From contig JBEBHE010000011.1 of the NCBI GenBank assembly GCA_040081205.1, forward strand, positions 1 to 31,095: a stretch of DNA of 31,095 bases, given 5' to 3'. Source of the stretch: UBA5216 sp040081205 (GTDB taxonomy: Bacteria > Pseudomonadota > Gammaproteobacteria > Burkholderiales > SG8-41). Within the stretch, counting starts at the first letter, position 1, and every line of letters begins with the position of its first letter. A program made the position numbers and the translations under genes. The notes below the pieces were generated by a model that made no database searches, was not told where the DNA came from, and saw only the letters and a list, made by a program, of their open reading frames with translations. Shown piece after piece: positions 7,577-16,065 of this stretch.

Positions 7577-9238
7577 TTACTCCGGCAACAATGCAAACGT
7601 CCACACCGAACCACCGGACGGGACTTTCACCGCTGCTCTGCGTCCGCGCGAATCGCCGGCAATACCCGACAGCACGGTGATGTATTGCTTGCCTTTGTGG
7701 GTGTAGGTGATCGCCGGTGCGTTAACGCCGGAGCCGGTTTGGAATTGCCAGAGTATTTTTCCGGTGGATTCTTCGATGGCGACAAATTCGCCGGTCATTT
7801 TGCCGGTGAATACGAGGCCGCCGTCGGTAGCGAGCATGCCTGCCTGCGTGACGAAATCGGTGAGCTTGATCTGCCATTTGACTTTGCCGGTGAGCGGGTC
7901 CATCGCCATGTGCCAGCCTTCGGTGTCTTCGCCCGCCGGACGTGGAAATGGTTTGCCCTCCACGCCGGTGTAACGCGCGCCGGGTTTGTATTCGACGGGC
8001 ACGTACTTGACCATTTGCGGGTAGTTGATGGTGTTGAGATACACCGTGCCGGTTTTCGGATTAAATGCCATCGGCGCCCAATTTTTCACGCCATAGGCGG
8101 GCCACAACTCGACTTCTTCACCGGCGAGCATCCGCTTTCGAATGTCGGTTTCCACCGGGCGTCCTGTTTTCAGGTCGATGTGCGTGGCCCAGTTCACTTT
8201 GCCGAAGGGGAAGGCTCGCAGCAGTTGGCCGTTGGCGCGATCGAGCACGTAAAAGAAACCGTTGCGATCGGCATGCAGAATCACTTTGCGCATCTGACCG
8301 TCAATGCGGATATCGGCGATGACGTTTTCGTTGACACCGTCGTAATCGTAGCCGTCATCCGGCGTGAACTGATAATGCCAGACGATTTCGCCGGTCTTCG
8401 GACGCACCGCGATCACGCTGGCGGCATACAGGCTGTCGCCATGACGATACTTGGGATTCCACGGCCCGGTGTTGCCGGTGCCCCAATACGTCAGATCGAG
8501 CTCCGGATCGTAAGAACCCGTGACCCAGGTGGTCGCGCCGCCGCGTTTGTAGGCATCGTTGTCCTGTGGCCAGGTCTCAAAGCCTTTTTCGCCCGGACCC
8601 GGCACGGTGTAACGGCGCCACAGTTTTTTGCCCGTTTCGGGATCCCAGCCGTCGAGAAAGCCGCGCACGCCGAATTCCGCGCCGGACATGCCGGTAATCA
8701 ACACACCGTTGGCGACTAGCGGCGCGACAATCGACGAGTAGCCTTCTTTCCACTCGGCGAATTTTTCTTTCCACACTTGCTTGCCGGTTTTCATGTCGAG
8801 CGCGACTACAAACGCATCGAGCGTGGTGCGAAATACCTTGCCGTTATAGATCGCCGCGCCCTTGTTGGAAACGCCGCAGCACACCACGCGCGGTGTGCCA
8901 GGATCGTAATCCACCGCCGTGCGCCATACCTGTTTGCCGGTAGCCACGTCGATGGCGAATGTCCATGCCGCATTGGTGACATACATCACGCCATCGTAAA
9001 TCACCGGCTGCGCCTGTTCGCCCAGCATGTTCGACAGCGTGGTGTTCCACACCGGCACCAGACGCTTGATGGTGGACGTGTTGATCTGACGCAGCGGGCT
9101 GTAACGCTTTTGGTCATAGCCCATGCCGTAAGTGGTGACGTTTTCGGTGTTCTTTCCGTCGCTGAGCAAGTCTTCGGCGGTTTGGGCTTGCGCGAACGTG
9201 CAGGTGCAACAGAGCAGTGATGCCAGCAGCTTTTTCAT
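7577..9238 (-). CDS. PQQ-dependent alcohol dehydrogenase, lanthanide-type signature
   Basis: A 553-residue periplasmic quinoprotein with an eight-bladed propeller fold. The ATG at 9238 has GGGAGA just upstream and opens a signal peptide ending AQA. Visible features of the methanol/ethanol dehydrogenase family: adjacent cysteines at 120-121 (VVCCG) that form the disulfide near PQQ, the metal-ligand Glu about 188 in SGAEFGVRG, Asn about 256 in WGTGNTGPWNP, and the catalytic Asp about 298 in GYDYDGVNEN. The second Asp, two residues on (about 300), is the residue that in XoxF-, ExaF- and PedH-type enzymes coordinates a lanthanide; calcium enzymes usually have Ala, Ser or Thr there. There is no C-terminal cytochrome c domain, so electrons must go to a separate cytochrome not seen here. 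It lies between an exported esterase and a Bug receptor in one apparent operon. The alcohol substrate is unknown. Confidence 0.9.
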   Translation of the reverse strand: MKKLLASLLCCTCTFAQAQTAEDLLSDGKNTENVTTYGMGYDQKRYSPLRQINTSTIKRLVPVWNTTLSNMLGEQAQPVIYDGVMYVTNAAWTFAIDVATGKQVWRTAVDYDPGTPRVVCCGVSNKGAAIYNGKVFRTTLDAFVVALDMKTGKQVWKEKFAEWKEGYSSIVAPLVANGVLITGMSGAEFGVRGFLDGWDPETGKKLWRRYTVPGPGEKGFETWPQDNDAYKRGGATTWVTGSYDPELDLTYWGTGNTGPWNPKYRHGDSLYAASVIAVRPKTGEIVWHYQFTPDDGYDYDGVNENVIADIRIDGQMRKVILHADRNGFFYVLDRANGQLLRAFPFGKVNWATHIDLKTGRPVETDIRKRMLAGEEVELWPAYGVKNWAPMAFNPKTGTVYLNTINYPQMVKYVPVEYKPGARYTGVEGKPFPRPAGEDTEGWHMAMDPLTGKVKWQIKLTDFVTQAGMLATDGGLVFTGKMTGEFVAIEESTGKILWQFQTGSGVNAPAITYTHKGKQYITVLSGIAGDSRGRRAAVKVPSGGSVWTFALLPE

Positions 9239-9264
9239 GTTCTCTCCCTTGCGAAATGACAAAA

Positions 9265-10398
9265 CTATCGAACCGTTTTCACCAGCCACTTATCAATGAA
9301 GTCGGCGATTTCGAGATTGTTTTTCTCGATCATCATCATATGGCCATTGCCGCGGATGCCGACCTCTTCGAGCCGTACAAACGTGGTGTTTACGCCGCCC
9401 TGCGTCAGGTACTTGGCGGTGCAGTGATCATAGACGGCATGATACGAAGACTCAGCAGCAAGAATAATGATGGGAATGTTTTGCAGATGAGCGAGTTTGC
9501 GCGCCGGTTCGGTTTGCACGAAGCAACGTTCCAGATTCGGGCCGTCGGCTTCAGTTTGACGCACGCGCCCTATTTGCGACGGATGCGTGATGGGTGGGTC
9601 ATAGGCGAGCGGCGTTTCCGTCAGCCCATACGGGCGCGCGGCGTTGGTGGCGAACACGGCGTTCTGAAAGGGTGGGCCGGAGGGTTCTGCCGCGACAATG
9701 GCTTTCACCAGTTTGGGCCGTGCGTTCCCAATGACCCAGCCAATGGCGCCAGTCTGCGAATGCGTGAACACAATCGCCGGGCCGATTTTGTCGAGAAGCG
9801 CCGAGTTGGCATCCCGATTGAGTTCCTCAACGATGGCATTGACGCCGATGTATTGAACCTGCGATGAATAAAACTGATCGAACACCGGATCGCCGCGCAA
9901 GCCTTTCAACGGGCCTTCGCCGGGCCACTGTGTGTGCAGTTTTGCCTGCGGCCATAAATTAAAATTCGCGGCGGCGGTGAAACGTTGCTCAACCGCAGAC
10001 GCGGCAAAGCGGGTTAACGGTCCGACCGATTCCAGCCACGGCGAACGGCCGCGCGTGGGTTGGTCGATCACATACACCGCGTAGCCGCGCTCGACGAAAA
10101 ACTCCGCCCAGCCTTTACGACCGTCGGGTGTGCCGGTGAAATTGGTGCCGGTTTGCGCCGCACCGTGAATCATCACAATCGGATAGCGTTGCGTGACTTT
10201 GGCGGGGAAGCGGTACTCCACATACATCTGGCGTTCCATCATCGGTCCGGCAGCGGTATTGACATATTTTCCGCCGACAAAGAAATAGCCTTGTTGCGGA
10301 CCAGCGCCGGGCTTGCCGGATTGCGCCAGAGCAGTGGGTGATAAAAACGCGAGCAATGCCATCATTGCCGCTGTCGCTGCCAATCGTAGTCGCCGCAT
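9265..10398 (-). CDS. Exported alpha/beta-hydrolase esterase (esterase 713-like)
   Basis: A 377-residue alpha/beta hydrolase with a signal peptide (MRRLRLAATAAMMALL..., cleavage near ALAQ). The ATG at 10398 has GAGG upstream. The oxyanion region is MIHGAAQTGTNF, the nucleophile elbow is FTHSQTG (Ser about 214; Thr replaces the usual first Gly), and the His is in GNGHMMM (about 353). The probable acid is the Glu in AAEPSGPP (about 238), 24 residues after the Ser. From memory, the Alcaligenes esterase 713 group has a Ser-Glu-His triad with the same Ser-to-Glu spacing. Two later cysteines (about 292 and 326) may form a disulfide. It ends 26 bases before the PQQ dehydrogenase and so heads the cassette: it may release the alcohol that the dehydrogenase oxidises. 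The true ester is unknown. Confidence 0.85.
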   Translation of the reverse strand: MRRLRLAATAAMMALLAFLSPTALAQSGKPGAGPQQGYFFVGGKYVNTAAGPMMERQMYVEYRFPAKVTQRYPIVMIHGAAQTGTNFTGTPDGRKGWAEFFVERGYAVYVIDQPTRGRSPWLESVGPLTRFAASAVEQRFTAAANFNLWPQAKLHTQWPGEGPLKGLRGDPVFDQFYSSQVQYIGVNAIVEELNRDANSALLDKIGPAIVFTHSQTGAIGWVIGNARPKLVKAIVAAEPSGPPFQNAVFATNAARPYGLTETPLAYDPPITHPSQIGRVRQTEADGPNLERCFVQTEPARKLAHLQNIPIIILAAESSYHAVYDHCTAKYLTQGGVNTTFVRLEEVGIRGNGHMMMIEKNNLEIADFIDKWLVKTVR

Positions 10399-10486
10399 GG
10401 TGATCCTCGTGGTGGAAAAATGCCGGAGTTGAATTCTACGCGGGAAGCACACCGCTGCTATTCGTTATTGTACTTAGCGCGGCAGC

Positions 10487-10990
10487 TCATTTTTGTGGAT
10501 ACCGCATGTCGATCAAACCCGACTCAACCGCCTGTTCAAGATAAAGCGAATAAAAATCGCCGGACGACAATCCCACCAGCGGTGTGGTGGTGGGCTTGCC
10601 GCTGTCGTTGAATACGATCACAGTCGGCACGCTGCGCACCGTAAAGCGCCGTGCGAAATCGCGTGCGGTAGTGGCATTGCCCGCGAAGTCGCGCAACGGC
10701 TGCACGCCATCCAGTTGCAGCTCGAGCATGATCGCTTTGCCACGCCATTTTTCGCTGGTGTGCATGGGTTCCCAGTAATCACGGCGCGCGGTGTTGCAGT
10801 ACGGGCAGGTCTTCAGCGTGAACGCTATCAACACCGGCACACGCTGCTCGCGCGCCATGCGCGCCGCTTCCGCGAGGTCGGTTGCCAGCGGCAATGGCTC
10901 GGCGTGAACCGGGAGCGCGGCAAGTGTGCATGCTAGAATCAGCAGCCATAATGCCCGCGTAATGTATTTGAATAAATCTTTTAAAAACAT
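10487..10990 (-). CDS. Periplasmic thioredoxin-fold protein with CPYC motif
   Basis: A 167-residue protein with an N-terminal hydrophobic segment (ALWLLILACTLAALPVHA) that is a signal peptide or anchor. It has a thioredoxin fold with the redox motif TCPYCN and the cis-proline loop RSVPTVIVF. Thioredoxin-like proteins of this size (SoxW or DsbD C-domain-like) handle disulfides in the periplasm; the CPYC motif does not by itself decide between oxidase and reductase. A strong GAGG ribosome-binding site lies upstream on the minus strand, inside the first codons of hemC. Its ATG is one base from the hemC ATG on the other strand. An 88-base gap separates it from the esterase cassette downstream, so co-transcription is possible but not shown. 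Confidence 0.85.
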   Translation of the reverse strand: MFLKDLFKYITRALWLLILACTLAALPVHAEPLPLATDLAEAARMAREQRVPVLIAFTLKTCPYCNTARRDYWEPMHTSEKWRGKAIMLELQLDGVQPLRDFAGNATTARDFARRFTVRSVPTVIVFNDSGKPTTTPLVGLSSGDFYSLYLEQAVESGLIDMRYPQK

Positions 10991-10991
10991 A

Positions 10992-11942
10992 ATGTTACCT
11001 CAACATACCGCTGGCTTGCCCACACGCGTGGTGATCGCCACGCGCGAGTCCGCGCTGGCGATGTGGCAGGCGCGGCATATCGAATCGCGGCTCACGGAGC
11101 ACTATCCGCATATCAGTATAAGCATACTCGGCATGACCACGGAAGGCGACCGCAAGCTGGGCAGCTCGCTGGCGAAGATCGGCGGCAAGGGTTTGTTCGT
11201 GAAAGAACTCGAAGATGCGATCAATGAAGGCCGCGCCGATATCGCGGTGCATTCGCTGAAAGACGTGCCAATGCATTTGCCGCAGGGATTCACCTTGGGC
11301 GCGATACTCGCGCGTGCCGATCCGCGCGATGCGTTTGTGTCGTCGCAAGTGGCAACGCTGTCGGCGCTTCTGCCGGGCGCGCGCGTCGGCACCTCAAGCC
11401 TGCGCCGCGAAAGCCAGTTACGCGCGAAGTATCCGCATCTGCTCATCGAACCACTGCGCGGTAATGTGCAGACGCGTTTGCGTAAACTCGATGAAGGCGC
11501 ATACGAAGCGATTATCCTTGCCGCCGCCGGTTTGAAGCGTCTTGGACTGGAGCACCGCATTACCACACCGCTTGCGCCCGAAGACATGCTGCCGGCCGTG
11601 GGGCAGGGCGCGCTGGCGATTGAGTGCCGCAGCGAACGCGCTGATCTGCTCGCGCTGCTTGACGTGTTGCATGATCAAGCCACCGCTGCCTGCGTGTTTG
11701 CCGAACGTGCGCTGTCGCGTTCACTGGCGGGCAGTTGCAATGTGCCGCTGGCGGGCTACGCCGAAATCAGTGGCGCGCGTTTGCGTTTGCGCGGGTTTGT
11801 CGGCGCGCCCGACGGGTCGCGGCATGTGAGCGCCGAGAGGGAGGGCGCGGTTGGCGACGCCGAATCGCTGGGCGTTGCGCTCGCGGCGCAACTTAAATCG
11901 CAAGGCGCAGGCGACATCCTCGCTGCGCTTGACTACGCATGA
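10992..11942 (+). CDS. hemC: Hydroxymethylbilane synthase (porphobilinogen deaminase)
   Basis: HemC joins four porphobilinogen molecules into hydroxymethylbilane in tetrapyrrole synthesis in the cytoplasm. The 316-residue protein shows the family start RVVIATRESALAMWQA, the catalytic Asp in HSLKDVP (about 91), the Arg-rich binding segments VGTSSLRRESQL and PLRGNVQTRL, and the dipyrromethane cofactor Cys in LAGSCNVPLAGY (about 249). The ATG at 10992 gives the expected N-terminus but has no good ribosome-binding site; an in-frame ATG at 10962 is an alternative. The promoter must lie inside the divergent thioredoxin-like gene. It overlaps hemD by four bases (ATGA), so the two are translationally coupled. 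Confidence 0.95.
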   Translation: MLPQHTAGLPTRVVIATRESALAMWQARHIESRLTEHYPHISISILGMTTEGDRKLGSSLAKIGGKGLFVKELEDAINEGRADIAVHSLKDVPMHLPQGFTLGAILARADPRDAFVSSQVATLSALLPGARVGTSSLRRESQLRAKYPHLLIEPLRGNVQTRLRKLDEGAYEAIILAAAGLKRLGLEHRITTPLAPEDMLPAVGQGALAIECRSERADLLALLDVLHDQATAACVFAERALSRSLAGSCNVPLAGYAEISGARLRLRGFVGAPDGSRHVSAEREGAVGDAESLGVALAAQLKSQGAGDILAALDYA

Positions 11943-12706
11943 GCGAAACACTGGGCGGACGCGGCGTTGTGGTCACCCGGCCAGCAGGTGAGGCACGGCG
12001 GCTCGCGGCATTGATACGCGAAGCGGGCGGCGAGCCGCTGCTGTATCCGGCGATTGAAATACTCGATGCGCCGGATACGCGCGTGCTGGATGGCGTCATC
12101 GACCGTCTGGATGCATTTGATCTGGCGATATTCATCAGCCCCAGCGCCGTGGAGAAGGCGATGACACGGATTGTTGCGCGGCGCGCGTTGCCTGCACAGT
12201 TGCGTATTGCGGCGATCGGGCCGGGCGGCGTGCGTGCGCTCCAGCGCTTTGGCGTCACCGACGTGGTGGCGCCGCACAGCCGATACGACAGCGAATCGCT
12301 GTTGGCGTCGCCGTACCTGCACAACGTGCAGGGACAACGTATTGTGATTTTTCGCGGCGACGGCGGGCGTGAGTTGCTGGGCGAAACACTGGCGGCGCGT
12401 GGCGCTGCCGTGGAATACGCGGCCTGTTACCGGCGCGCCAAGCCCGTATTTGACGCGGCGCCACTGATACAGGCGTGGGAGCGCCACACCGTTGCGGGGG
12501 TCATCGTGACCAGTAGCGAAGGCCTGCGGCATTTTTGTGAACGTATCGGCGTAGCGGGGCGAACTTGGCTACAGAACACATTGATCGTGGTGCCGCACCA
12601 GCGCATTCACGCCACGGCGCGTGAACTGGGCATGATGCGCGTGGTCGAATCGGAATCGGGCGATGAAGCGCTGGTGCGCACGCTGACAGATCAACTGTCT
12701 GCTTGA
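11939..12706 (+). CDS. hemD: Uroporphyrinogen-III synthase
   Basis: HemD cyclises hydroxymethylbilane to uroporphyrinogen III with inversion of ring D. The 255-residue protein has the weakly conserved two-domain architecture of this family. Segments typical of HemD include VVVTRPAGEARRL at the start, FDLAIFISPSAVEKAM, RIAAIGPGGVRAL in the first half, and VAGVIVTSSEGLRHF in the second half. Sequence conservation in HemD is always low, so position directly after hemC, with a 4-base overlap, is important support. The hemX gene follows after 25 bases. Confidence 0.93.
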   Translation: MSETLGGRGVVVTRPAGEARRLAALIREAGGEPLLYPAIEILDAPDTRVLDGVIDRLDAFDLAIFISPSAVEKAMTRIVARRALPAQLRIAAIGPGGVRALQRFGVTDVVAPHSRYDSESLLASPYLHNVQGQRIVIFRGDGGRELLGETLAARGAAVEYAACYRRAKPVFDAAPLIQAWERHTVAGVIVTSSEGLRHFCERIGVAGRTWLQNTLIVVPHQRIHATARELGMMRVVESESGDEALVRTLTDQLSA

Positions 12707-12731
12707 GCCATGCGCCTGCTCACTACACACC

Positions 12732-13802
12732 ATGATTGATCCGTCCACTTCAGCGAAACCTTCGCCCCCGGCGTTACCCGCGCCCGCAAAGACGGGCAAG
12801 TCTGCGAATCATACTGGCGCGTTGGCGCTCGTGGCGCTGCTGGCGTTTGCGGCACTCGGTGTTGCCGGGTGGCAGATGCAAAATACGCGTACGGAACTCG
12901 ACGGCTTGCGGCAGGAGCTTGCCAAACGGCTCGCCGATGTGGACACACAAACCAAAGCCGGTCGAGTCACCGACGATCAATTGCGCGAGGCGACGCGTGA
13001 AGCGTCGGTGAAAATCGGCGTGCTGGAAAGCAAGCTGGCTGAATCGCAAAGCCAGCAGATCGCGCTGGAGGCGTTGTACCAAGACCTGTCGCGTAACCGC
13101 GACGAGTGGGCGTTTGCCGAGATCGAGCAAACGCTGTTGATGGCGAGTCAGCAATTGCAGCTCGCAGGCAATGTCAAAGCCGCGTTGATAGCGCTGCAGG
13201 CGACGGACACGCGCCTGCAAGCGATGAACCGGGCGCAACACGCTGCACTGCGTGCTGCCATTGCGCGCGATGTCACCAGGCTCAAGGCGGCACCGCTGAT
13301 GGATACGGTTGGATTAAGCGTGCGTATCGATACGCTGGTTGCCGCGGTAGACAAATTGCCGCTGGCGGCTGAAACGCGCCCGGCAGCCGCAACGGAAGCG
13401 GCGGCGCCCGCCGCGGAAGCGGGCGCGAGTACTGCTGCGCGATTCTGGCGCGAGGTGTGGACGGATTTGAAACAACTGGTGCGCGTGCAGCGCATCGATC
13501 GTGCCGACGTGCCGCTGCTCGCGCCGGCGCAAACCTTTTTTCTGCGCGAGAATCTCAAGTTGCGCTTACTCACCGCGCGCATGGCGCTGCTCACGCGTGA
13601 TCAGGCCACGTTTCGCAATGATCTGAAAGCGGCGCGCGAGTGGCTCGCGCGCTACTTCGATGCGCGCGATAAGTCGGTGGCTTCGGCGGTGGCGACACTG
13701 GCCGGCCTGCAAAGCGCCGACATCAATATCGAACTGCCGGATATCACGGCTACGCTGGAGGCGATGCGCGCGGTGGCGCAGACGCGCGCGCGCGGCAAAT
13801 AA
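12732..13802 (+). CDS. hemX: HemX-type membrane protein of the heme cluster
   Basis: A 356-residue protein with a short Pro/Ala-rich cytoplasmic start, one membrane helix (GALALVALLAFAALGVAGW, about 28-47) and a long periplasmic part. The first part after the helix is predicted coiled coil (about 50-120, rich in Glu, Gln, Leu and Lys). Then come the family-typical segments WAFAEIEQTLLMASQQLQLAG and, near the end, FFLRENLKLRLLTARMALL. An Ala-rich stretch near residues 215-235 is a flexible linker. HemX homologues are often annotated as uroporphyrinogen-III C-methyltransferase, but they lack a methyltransferase domain, and so does this one. The probable role is structural, in a heme-synthesis membrane complex. 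There is no strong ribosome-binding site. Confidence 0.9.
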   Translation: MIDPSTSAKPSPPALPAPAKTGKSANHTGALALVALLAFAALGVAGWQMQNTRTELDGLRQELAKRLADVDTQTKAGRVTDDQLREATREASVKIGVLESKLAESQSQQIALEALYQDLSRNRDEWAFAEIEQTLLMASQQLQLAGNVKAALIALQATDTRLQAMNRAQHAALRAAIARDVTRLKAAPLMDTVGLSVRIDTLVAAVDKLPLAAETRPAAATEAAAPAAEAGASTAARFWREVWTDLKQLVRVQRIDRADVPLLAPAQTFFLRENLKLRLLTARMALLTRDQATFRNDLKAAREWLARYFDARDKSVASAVATLAGLQSADINIELPDITATLEAMRAVAQTRARGK

Positions 13803-13890
13803 CCAAGCCCGGACAACGAATAGCGTGAAAACATAAGTATATGTTTTTAAAAAACAATTGTAGATGTACGCGTACGGGGATGCGGGCCGC

Positions 13891-15093
13891 ATGAAATTCC
13901 TGCTGTGGACCATTGCGGCCATCGCGATTGCTGTCGGACTGGTGGCGGCGGCGGTGCGGTCGAGCGCGGGCTACCTGCAAATTGTGTGGCCGCCGCATCG
14001 CATCGAGCTGTCGCTGGTGATGGCGATTGTTTTGCTGGCCGCTGCTTTTGCGCTGGCGTATGTGTCGGTGCGCCTGATCGCTGCGATGGTAAGCATGCCG
14101 CAACAAGTGCGCGAGTACCGTGAAGCGCGCCGCAGCCGTAAAGCGCATGAAGCGATTACCGAAGCGCTACATGAATTTTTTTCAGGGCGATTCGCGCGCG
14201 CGGAGAAAGCCGCAAAAAACGCGATGGCGCTGGGCGAGCAGCCGGGATTGTCTGCCATGCTGGCTGCACGTGCGGCGCACGAACTGCGCGCCTTTGACCG
14301 GCGCGATGCTTATCTCGCGCAAGGCGCTATGCACTTGCCGTCCGGCGACATCATGAAGGTCATCACCGAAGCGGAGCTATTGCTCGAACAGCGCCGTGCC
14401 GCCGATGCGCTGGCGGTGCTGCAAACGCAGCCGCAAAAACATACCGCAGGCCTGCGTCTCGAATTGAAAGCGCTGCAATTGGCGAAGGAGTGGGAGAAAT
14501 CACTCGCGGTGATTGATCAACTCGAACGCCGCAACGTGTTCGATGGCGAACAGGCGGCGCGCTTGCGTCATCACGCGCTGGCGGAACACCTAAAGCGGCG
14601 CGCCAGCGACGTGGCTGCGCTCGATGAGGCGTGGCGCAAAGTGCCGGAAGTGCAGCGTCGCGACACGGCAGTTGCGCGCGCTGCCGCGGAAGGTTATGTC
14701 ACGCTTAACACCAGCGCGGCAGGCGCACGCGCAGCGGAAATCATAGCGCGCAGCCTGGATCAGACATGGGACAGTGATCTCGCCGCCCTTTATGCAGACT
14801 GCGCGGGCGAGGATACCGTGCAACAAATCGAACGCGCCGAGCGCTGGTTGTCCACGCATTCGCACGATGCGGCGCTGCTGCTGACGCTCGCACGGCTGTG
14901 CGCTCGGCAGGGGCTATGGGGCAAGGCGCAGAATTATGTGGATGCCAGCATTGCCATCGAGCCCACCTATCCGGCGCACCTCGCCGCCGCACAACTGCAT
15001 GGCGAGCTCGGCAAACCGGAAAACGTCCAACGGCACACGCGCGCCGCGCTGGATCTCGCGCTGGCGAAACTGCGCGAACGCGACGGGCGCTGA
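13891..15093 (+). CDS. hemY: HemY-type heme-biosynthesis TPR membrane protein
   Basis: This is the proteobacterial HemY, unrelated to Bacillus protoporphyrinogen oxidase. The 400-residue protein has two N-terminal membrane helices (about 2-24 and 38-63), then the HemY N-domain and TPR-like helical repeats over the rest, such as LTLARLCARQGLWGKAQNYV near the end. It probably scaffolds late heme enzymes at the inner membrane. The ATG at 13891 is preferred because it directly precedes the first helix; an in-frame ATG at 13864 is possible. The 88-base gap after hemX holds an AT-rich islet (about 13825-13862). The stop codon lies two bases from the stop of the convergent Bug gene, leaving no room for a separate terminator. 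Confidence 0.9.
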   Translation: MKFLLWTIAAIAIAVGLVAAAVRSSAGYLQIVWPPHRIELSLVMAIVLLAAAFALAYVSVRLIAAMVSMPQQVREYREARRSRKAHEAITEALHEFFSGRFARAEKAAKNAMALGEQPGLSAMLAARAAHELRAFDRRDAYLAQGAMHLPSGDIMKVITEAELLLEQRRAADALAVLQTQPQKHTAGLRLELKALQLAKEWEKSLAVIDQLERRNVFDGEQAARLRHHALAEHLKRRASDVAALDEAWRKVPEVQRRDTAVARAAAEGYVTLNTSAAGARAAEIIARSLDQTWDSDLAALYADCAGEDTVQQIERAERWLSTHSHDAALLLTLARLCARQGLWGKAQNYVDASIAIEPTYPAHLAAAQLHGELGKPENVQRHTRAALDLALAKLRERDGR

Positions 15094-15095
15094 CC

Positions 15096-16064
15096 TTATT
15101 GCGGCTTAATCCCTGCCGCTTTAATCACGCGGCCCCACTTTTCGGTTTCTGCCTTGATGTACGCCGCAAACTGAGCGGGCGTGCTGGCGACGATTTCGGC
15201 ACCCTCGTTCGCCATGTGTTTGGCAACGTCCGCTGAACGCAACGCGCGAATCGCTTCCTGCGACAAACGATCAAGCACAGGCGGCGGCGTGCCTGCGGTA
15301 GTAAGAAATCCGAACCACTGCGTCGCTTCGTAGCCCGGCACGGTTTCGCCGATGGCAGGCACATCGGGCAGAAACGGCGAACGTTTCACCGTGGTGACGC
15401 CCAGCACGCGCAAACGGTTGGTGCGGATGTACCCCATCGCGGTCGGCAGTGAGGGAATCTGCGCGGAGATTTCGCCTGATAGGTGCGCGATGACGGCCGC
15501 GCCCGAGCCTTTGTACGGCACATGCACCAGATTTATCTTGGCGAGATGTTTGAAGAGTTCCAGCGACAAATGCGGACTGGTGCCGATGCCCGCCGAGCCG
15601 ACGTTGATTTCGCCGGGTTGTTTTTTGGCGAGCGCGATCAAATCTGCGACGCTGCGCGCAGGCACCGACGGATGCACCACCAGCGCATTCGGCACCGCCG
15701 CGATTTGCGTCAGCGGCGCGAGATCACGCATCGCATCGTACGGCAGCTTCGCGTACATCCACACGTTAAGTGCTAGCGTGGACGGGCTTACCAGCACGGT
15801 GTATCCATCGGGCGCGCTTTTCGCGACGCTGTCGATACCGATGGTGGTGCCCGCGCCCGCGCGGTTATCGACCACCACTTGCTGGCCGAGATATTCGGTC
15901 AACTTATTGGCGAGCACGCGCGCGAGGATGTCGGTGCCGCCGCCGGGCGCGGAAGGCACCACCAGCCGTATCGCGCGCGCCGGAAATGCTTGTGCCACGG
16001 CGACGCCGGGTGTTGTTGCCAGCACTAACAGGGAAAATAAGTAACTATTTGTTTTTAATGACAT
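15096..16064 (-). CDS. Bug/TctC-family periplasmic solute receptor
   Basis: A 322-residue Bug-family receptor with a signal peptide (cleavage near VAVAQ-A). Hallmarks are RAIRLVVPSAPGGGTDILAR, VVVDNRAGAGTTIG, the INVGSAGIGTSPHLS loop, LVHVPYKGSGAAVI and the C-terminal KAAGIKPQ. Its ATG is one base from the stop of the next Bug gene upstream (16066-17037), so the two are translationally coupled. The first codons are unusually AT-rich for this genome (around 16030-16060) and contain a 16-base stretch found again at the start of dsbD. The ligand is unknown; no TctA or TctB permease gene is present in the window. Confidence 0.9.
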   Translation of the reverse strand: MSLKTNSYLFSLLVLATTPGVAVAQAFPARAIRLVVPSAPGGGTDILARVLANKLTEYLGQQVVVDNRAGAGTTIGIDSVAKSAPDGYTVLVSPSTLALNVWMYAKLPYDAMRDLAPLTQIAAVPNALVVHPSVPARSVADLIALAKKQPGEINVGSAGIGTSPHLSLELFKHLAKINLVHVPYKGSGAAVIAHLSGEISAQIPSLPTAMGYIRTNRLRVLGVTTVKRSPFLPDVPAIGETVPGYEATQWFGFLTTAGTPPPVLDRLSQEAIRALRSADVAKHMANEGAEIVASTPAQFAAYIKAETEKWGRVIKAAGIKPQ

Positions 16065-16065
16065 T

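Noticed and set aside
7685..8719. A 344-codon plus-strand frame opposite the PQQ dehydrogenase
   Set aside because: The dehydrogenase on the other strand has all its catalytic motifs; this frame has no ribosome-binding site or recognisable motif.
10467..10472. TACAAT on the minus strand as a -10 box for the esterase cassette
   Set aside because: No acceptable -35 hexamer at the right distance was found, so no promoter is called.
13866..13875. Palindrome GTACGCGTAC before hemY
   Set aside because: A single short palindrome in GC-rich DNA, close to the hemY start and without a partner site, is expected by chance.
15094..15095. Possible shared terminator between hemY and the convergent Bug gene
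   Set aside because: Only two bases separate the stop codons, and no hairpin with a T run was seen on either side.
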